This document shows positions 6,334 to 9,307 of a stretch of DNA of 9,307 bases, one piece after another; within the stretch, counting starts at the first letter, position 1, and each line of letters starts with the position of its first letter. Where the stretch lies: positions 1 to 9,307 of the forward strand of contig CBCXVS010000292.1 in the NCBI GenBank assembly GCA_965178525.1, in the 5' to 3' direction. The translations under genes were made by a program, and so were the position numbers. Source of the DNA: CBCXVS01 sp965178525. GTDB taxonomy: Bacteria > Tectomicrobia > Entotheonellia > Entotheonellales > Entotheonellaceae. The notes beneath the pieces were generated by a model. The model was not told where the DNA came from. It did no database searches and worked only from the letters and a program-made list of their open reading frames with translations.

Positions 6334-7779
6334 ATGATGTCTTATAACCAGCGTCACTTGCAGCAGCCTTGCATCTGGGTTATTGTCCTCCTAAGCGGTG
6401 CCCTCTTGCTCAGAGGTCTTCTCACTATTTGTCATACTCAAGTCACAACGGCGATTACGCCTGATGGCACGTTAGGCACCGTCGTCATCCAAAACGGCAA
6501 TATCCACGACATCACAGGCGGGACCCGACCGGGAAATGGGCCGAATCTCTTCCACAGTTTTGACCGCTTCAGTGTCGGGAGAGGCGATACGGCGCGTTTC
6601 AATGGTCCGGCGGGAATTGAAAACGTTATCAGCCGGGTGACAGGAGGGCAGACGTCAAGTATTGATGGGCAGCTACAACTGACGATTTCCGGCGCCAACC
6701 TCTTTTTGCTCAATCCGAGTGGGGCGGTATTTGGTACGCACGCCACATTGAACGTCCCCGGCTCGTTTCACGTTAGCACGGCGGATTTTGTCCGCTTGGA
6801 GGATGGGGCAGTTTTTTCGGCAACCTTGGAGGGGGCCAGTCAGCTGTCCGTGGCACCTCCAAGAGCCTTCGGATTTCTGCAAACGCGCCCAGCGTCCATC
6901 GCCATTCAGGATAGCTTTCTTGTTGGATCGCCCGGCAAATCTTTGTCGGTGATCGGAGGGGATATCGAGATCGTGAGAGGCTCGCTCCGTTCCCCAAGCG
7001 GTCAGGTGAACCTTGTCAGCGTGGCTTCAGCAGGTGAGGTGCTTCTTGGCCCCACAACACTGGCTGGCACACACGGTGGGTCTACTACAGGGCACGACCT
7101 GCCTTTTGATGTCAGCAGCTTTGCGAGCCTTGGGAATCTCCGGCTAGAGCAGACATTCATGGATGTCGGCAGTTCCGCAGGCAGAGGAACCGTGGTGATA
7201 CGCAGCGGTCATTTGGTAATCGATGGGGGACTCATTTTTGCAAATACACCGGGCGATGTTGATGGGGCACGTCTTGGTATTGACATCCAAGTGACAGACG
7301 ATGCGGTGATCTCGAATGGGGGACGCATCTTGACCAACACTGGGAACTCAGGACGCGGAAGTGATATTGTCGTGATGGCACGGACATTGCGACTCACCGG
7401 CGGAGCGAGCATTGCCAGTATCGTTGCCCCCCGTGGTACTGGACAAGGAGGAACGGTGACCGTGACGGCCGTAGAGGCCATTATCATCGAGGACGGTCTC
7501 ACGGGCTTTTCCAGTCTAACTTCTGGTGAAGGAAATGCCGGCCATATTGTGATCTTGGCACCCACCTTGCGCATGGATGGTGGCGCTATCCAAACGGTAA
7601 CGTTTAATGCAGGACCTGGAGGCGATGTCATTGTGCAAGTGGAGACGTTGACCCTTAACAGTGGTGCTTTTTTCAACAGTCTCACTCTCGCAGCTGGTCA
7701 GGGCGGCTCCATCATCATCACGGCAACAGACTCAGCAGTCATCATAGGTACCCAGGACGATTTTTTTCCACAGGTATAG
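6334..7779 (+). CDS. Two-partner-secretion (filamentous haemagglutinin-like) exoprotein, N-terminal part, frame-shifted
   Basis: This 481-residue frame begins with a signal peptide (hydrophobic CIWVIVLLSGALLL, about residues 13-26) and a TPS/haemagglutination-activity domain (about 38-150). Visible TPS features are ITPDGTLGT, the NLFHSFDRFSV strand, GIENVISRVTGG, SIDGQL, and the NPSG motif at residues 127-130 in LFLLNPSGAVFG. Beta-helix repeats follow, with VTVTA/IIITATDS and LAPTLRMDGG units. The TPS domain is what a TpsB outer-membrane pore recognises to export such proteins; no TpsB gene is in the window. The frame ends abruptly at TAG 7777-7779 in mid-repeat, ten residues after the last family-like strand. 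Just before this, a T7 run (7761-7767) allows a -1 shift into a frame that continues the repeats. Start at 6334 (ATGATG) with AAGGA five bases upstream. Confidence 0.85.
   Translation: MMSYNQRHLQQPCIWVIVLLSGALLLRGLLTICHTQVTTAITPDGTLGTVVIQNGNIHDITGGTRPGNGPNLFHSFDRFSVGRGDTARFNGPAGIENVISRVTGGQTSSIDGQLQLTISGANLFLLNPSGAVFGTHATLNVPGSFHVSTADFVRLEDGAVFSATLEGASQLSVAPPRAFGFLQTRPASIAIQDSFLVGSPGKSLSVIGGDIEIVRGSLRSPSGQVNLVSVASAGEVLLGPTTLAGTHGGSTTGHDLPFDVSSFASLGNLRLEQTFMDVGSSAGRGTVVIRSGHLVIDGGLIFANTPGDVDGARLGIDIQVTDDAVISNGGRILTNTGNSGRGSDIVVMARTLRLTGGASIASIVAPRGTGQGGTVTVTAVEAIIIEDGLTGFSSLTSGEGNAGHIVILAPTLRMDGGAIQTVTFNAGPGGDVIVQVETLTLNSGAFFNSLTLAAGQGGSIIITATDSAVIIGTQDDFFPQV
7761..7767 (+). other. T7 slippery heptamer at the frame change
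   Basis: The upstream frame reads GAT TTT TTT here, so the run is exactly T_TTT_TTT in the zero frame, the arrangement needed for -1 ribosomal slippage. A -1 shift, or one extra T, joins the exoprotein to its C-terminal part. AGGA lies three bases upstream (7754-7757), closer than the stimulatory site of dnaX, and I see no strong hairpin downstream. A one-base deletion or a homopolymer sequencing error explains the same data. Confidence 0.55.
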
Positions 7780-8912
7780 CCAGCAGAGCGGTCGGCAGTG
7801 GGAACGCAGGCGATATAAGAGTTTTTGCGCCAAGCCTGAGCTTACAGGATGAGGTCTTAGTTGGCAGTCCAAGCGAGGTTGTACGGGAAGGAATGCCCGG
7901 CCGTCCGGGTGCTATTGTGATCGAGGTGGGAACCTTGACCCTAGAGGGGGGAGCACAGATCGACAACTCGATCAGGGGGCCAGGGCAAGGCGGGTCCGTG
8001 ACGGTAACAGCATCAGACAGCGTCACGATCACCGGTAGCAGTGCTGCTGGCAATCCCAGCCGCTTCTTCGGCCAGGCGGAGGGTGAGGGCACTGCAGGCT
8101 CTCTGACCATCTTGACCCCTACCCTGCGCATGGACGGTGGCCGAATTGAATTCTCCACGCAAGGAACTGGCCGCGGCGGCGACATGATAGTCGAGGCAGA
8201 GATGGTGTCCCTCACCGAAGGCACCGTGATTTCCGCTGCCAGTTCCGGGGCGGGCGATGCCGGCAGTGTCATCATCACAGCGGGCGATCTATTCCTCCGT
8301 GGGAACAGTGCGATAACGACGGAAGCCACCGAGGCCGGCGGGGGAGATATCAGCGTGACGGCTCGGAATCTGCTCCGGCTGCAAGATAGCGACATCACGG
8401 CCACCGTGCGTGGCGGACCCGAGACGGTTGGGGGAGATATCACCATCGACGCTAGGTTTGTCATTCTCGAGACCAGCACCATCCGCGCAGAAGCACGCGA
8501 AGGACGAGGTGGCAACATCCGCATTACGACGAAAGCGTTGCTGGCCGATCCCAATAGCCAGATCAGCGCCTCCTCGGAATTGGGCATCGATGGCACGGTG
8601 GATATTCGTACGCCAGTAGCGGATCTCAGCGCTAGTGTAACGCCTCTATCGCGGACGTTTGTGCAGGCGGCGCCACGTGCGAAATGCGCTACCCGGCTGC
8701 CGGACGGCAAGCCTGCCAGTCTGATCGTCAGGGGGCGGGGCAGTATTCCCGCCGAACCCGATGGCGGGCTGTCAAGCCACCTCTTGGGCCATCATGATGT
8801 CCACCGCCCTGCCAGCGTCAGGCGACCCCGTGCACACCAGCAACACCTGCACGGATTTATGCGGGCCTCCTTCGGTGTCGCCTGTCCCGAACGGCAGGGA
8901 CACAAACCATGA
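7761..8912 (+). CDS. C-terminal part of the two-partner-secretion exoprotein
   Basis: This frame is open through the T7 run and carries on where the upstream frame stops: FFSTGIASRAVGSGNAGDIR, then APSLSLQDE, then more beta-helix units such as GGSVTVTASDSVTITG and AGSLTILTPTLRMDGG, the latter close to a copy in the N-terminal part. It ends with KCATRLPDG, SLIVRGRGSIPAEPDGGL, the conserved C-terminal motif of this exoprotein type. The first ATG inside is at 7893, but the GGGAAGGA before it touches the ATG, so independent translation is unlikely and I regard this as the rest of the 6334 gene (about 859 residues if joined). After PDGGL there are some 46 extra His/Arg-rich residues unlike a beta helix, so the natural stop may have been lost. 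The stop at 8910-8912 is one base from the former end of the convergent GlcG-like gene. Confidence 0.75.
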   Translation, partial: FFSTGIASRAVGSGNAGDIRVFAPSLSLQDEVLVGSPSEVVREGMPGRPGAIVIEVGTLTLEGGAQIDNSIRGPGQGGSVTVTASDSVTITGSSAAGNPSRFFGQAEGEGTAGSLTILTPTLRMDGGRIEFSTQGTGRGGDMIVEAEMVSLTEGTVISAASSGAGDAGSVIITAGDLFLRGNSAITTEATEAGGGDISVTARNLLRLQDSDITATVRGGPETVGGDITIDARFVILETSTIRAEAREGRGGNIRITTKALLADPNSQISASSELGIDGTVDIRTPVADLSASVTPLSRTFVQAAPRAKCATRLPDGKPASLIVRGRGSIPAEPDGGLSSHLLGHHDVHRPASVRRPRAHQQHLHGFMRASFGVACPERQGHKP

Positions 8913-8934
8913 TTTAGAGCACATCCAGACCAGC

Positions 8935-9252
8935 CTAAGCACATTCCTCATCCTGCTGGCTAGTGCCACCACTGCCGCCAATGGTGCCGACGAGGTCACC
9001 GTTTTTATAGATAGGCAGAGCGCCCTGCGCCGGTACCATGCCCCCACCCGCAGCCGACATCACGGCCTGAATAATAGGCGAATCCGCCGGCACGGCGCCG
9101 CTCGCCCGCCCAAAGCCGGTGGCGGCAACCGCTTTGCCCTGCGCCGCGACCGCGCTGATCCATATCGCGCCTTCCATGCGGTTAAACGCCAGCAGATGAC
9201 CACCGGCGTCACAGACGGCCGCGCTGAGTTTAATAATAGGGTTGTTCCCCAA
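8935..9252 (-). CDS. GlcG/HbpS-like haem-binding family protein, truncated at both ends
   Basis: The 105-residue frame matches the GlcG/HbpS family (small proteins, some of which bind haem; role of most members unknown). Seen are VCDAGGHLLAFNRMEGA (residues 13-29), GKAVAATGFGR around K40, GGGMVPAQGALPIYKNGDLV and GTIGGSGGTSQQDEECA. Family members have about 25 more N-terminal residues forming a first helix. Here the frame starts at a TTG (9252) right after an in-frame TAA, and no frame in 9253-9307 encodes the missing part. A GGGGGAGG lies about 20 bases before the TTG, too far for a normal start. At the 3' end TAG (8935-8937) is followed in frame by AGLDVL and TAA (8914-8916), which is exactly how family members end, so a CAG-to-TAG change is likely. 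The fold core is intact but the gene is probably decaying. Confidence 0.72.
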   Translation of the reverse strand: MGNNPIIKLSAAVCDAGGHLLAFNRMEGAIWISAVAAQGKAVAATGFGRASGAVPADSPIIQAVMSAAGGGMVPAQGALPIYKNGDLVGTIGGSGGTSQQDEECA

Positions 9253-9307
9253 TAGTTAATGAGGTAGGCTATCCTCCCCCAAACGATGGAGGGAGCCCAG
9301 CCAGGTC

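Noticed and set aside
7742..8710. Minus-strand 322-codon frame opposite the exoprotein C-terminus
   Set aside because: The plus-strand frame carries family repeats and the conserved end motif; the minus frame is Ser/Pro/Arg-rich low-complexity antisense.
8772..9047. Minus-strand frame ending QVLLVCTGSPDAGRAVDIMM
   Set aside because: The last 50 residues look somewhat protein-like, but the first half is out of frame with and overlaps the GlcG-like gene, and I recognise no family or credible start.

Overview
The window looks like an accessory region of a free-living or symbiotic bacterium with a large, moderately GC-rich genome. It combines stand-alone catabolic enzymes (a Rieske oxygenase, an amidohydrolase-2 protein, the tail of a Baeyer-Villiger monooxygenase), a Uma2 nuclease with a coiled-coil tail, a two-partner-secretion (filamentous-haemagglutinin-like) exoprotein and a choice-of-anchor-Q beta-helix protein. 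This mixture is familiar from cyanobacteria and from Tectomicrobia such as Candidatus Entotheonella. That assignment is an inference from gene content only; no rRNA or marker gene is present.

Layout. Bases 1-378 (+) hold two gene remnants in the same reading frame: a small antitoxin-like protein with an in-frame TGA, then the C-terminal tail of a Baeyer-Villiger flavin monooxygenase. Bases 309-1613 (-) encode an intact Rieske non-haem iron oxygenase alpha subunit. Bases 1614-1890 contain no convincing gene. A small two-helix YrhK-like membrane protein (1891-2160, -) is divergent from a Uma2 nuclease (2385-3275, +), which has an extended -10 promoter and a 21-bp tandem repeat encoding a heptad coiled coil. 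The Uma2 gene converges on an amidohydrolase (3335-4486, -).

The right half is a surface/secretome block. A secreted repeat-rich beta-helix protein (4657-6159, -) and a TPS-domain exoprotein (6334 to 8912, +) diverge from a shared 174-bp intergenic region. The exoprotein is split by a -1 frame change at a run of seven T (7761-7767). Bridging that run gives one protein of about 859 residues with a normal family C-terminal motif. A GlcG/HbpS-like gene (8935-9252, -) meets it tail to tail; it lacks its usual N-terminus and has a TAG where the family normally continues for a few more residues.

The main theme is decay and rearrangement. Four of the nine genes or remnants show truncation, a premature stop or a frame change. 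The catabolic genes are scattered singletons rather than an operon, with no ferredoxin, reductase or beta subunit for the oxygenase and no TpsB transporter for the exoprotein. I did not find convincing evidence of a wholly new system. The most interesting items are the exact slippery heptamer in the exoprotein, the antitoxin/monooxygenase junction at the left edge, and the nearly re-extendable stop in the GlcG-like gene.
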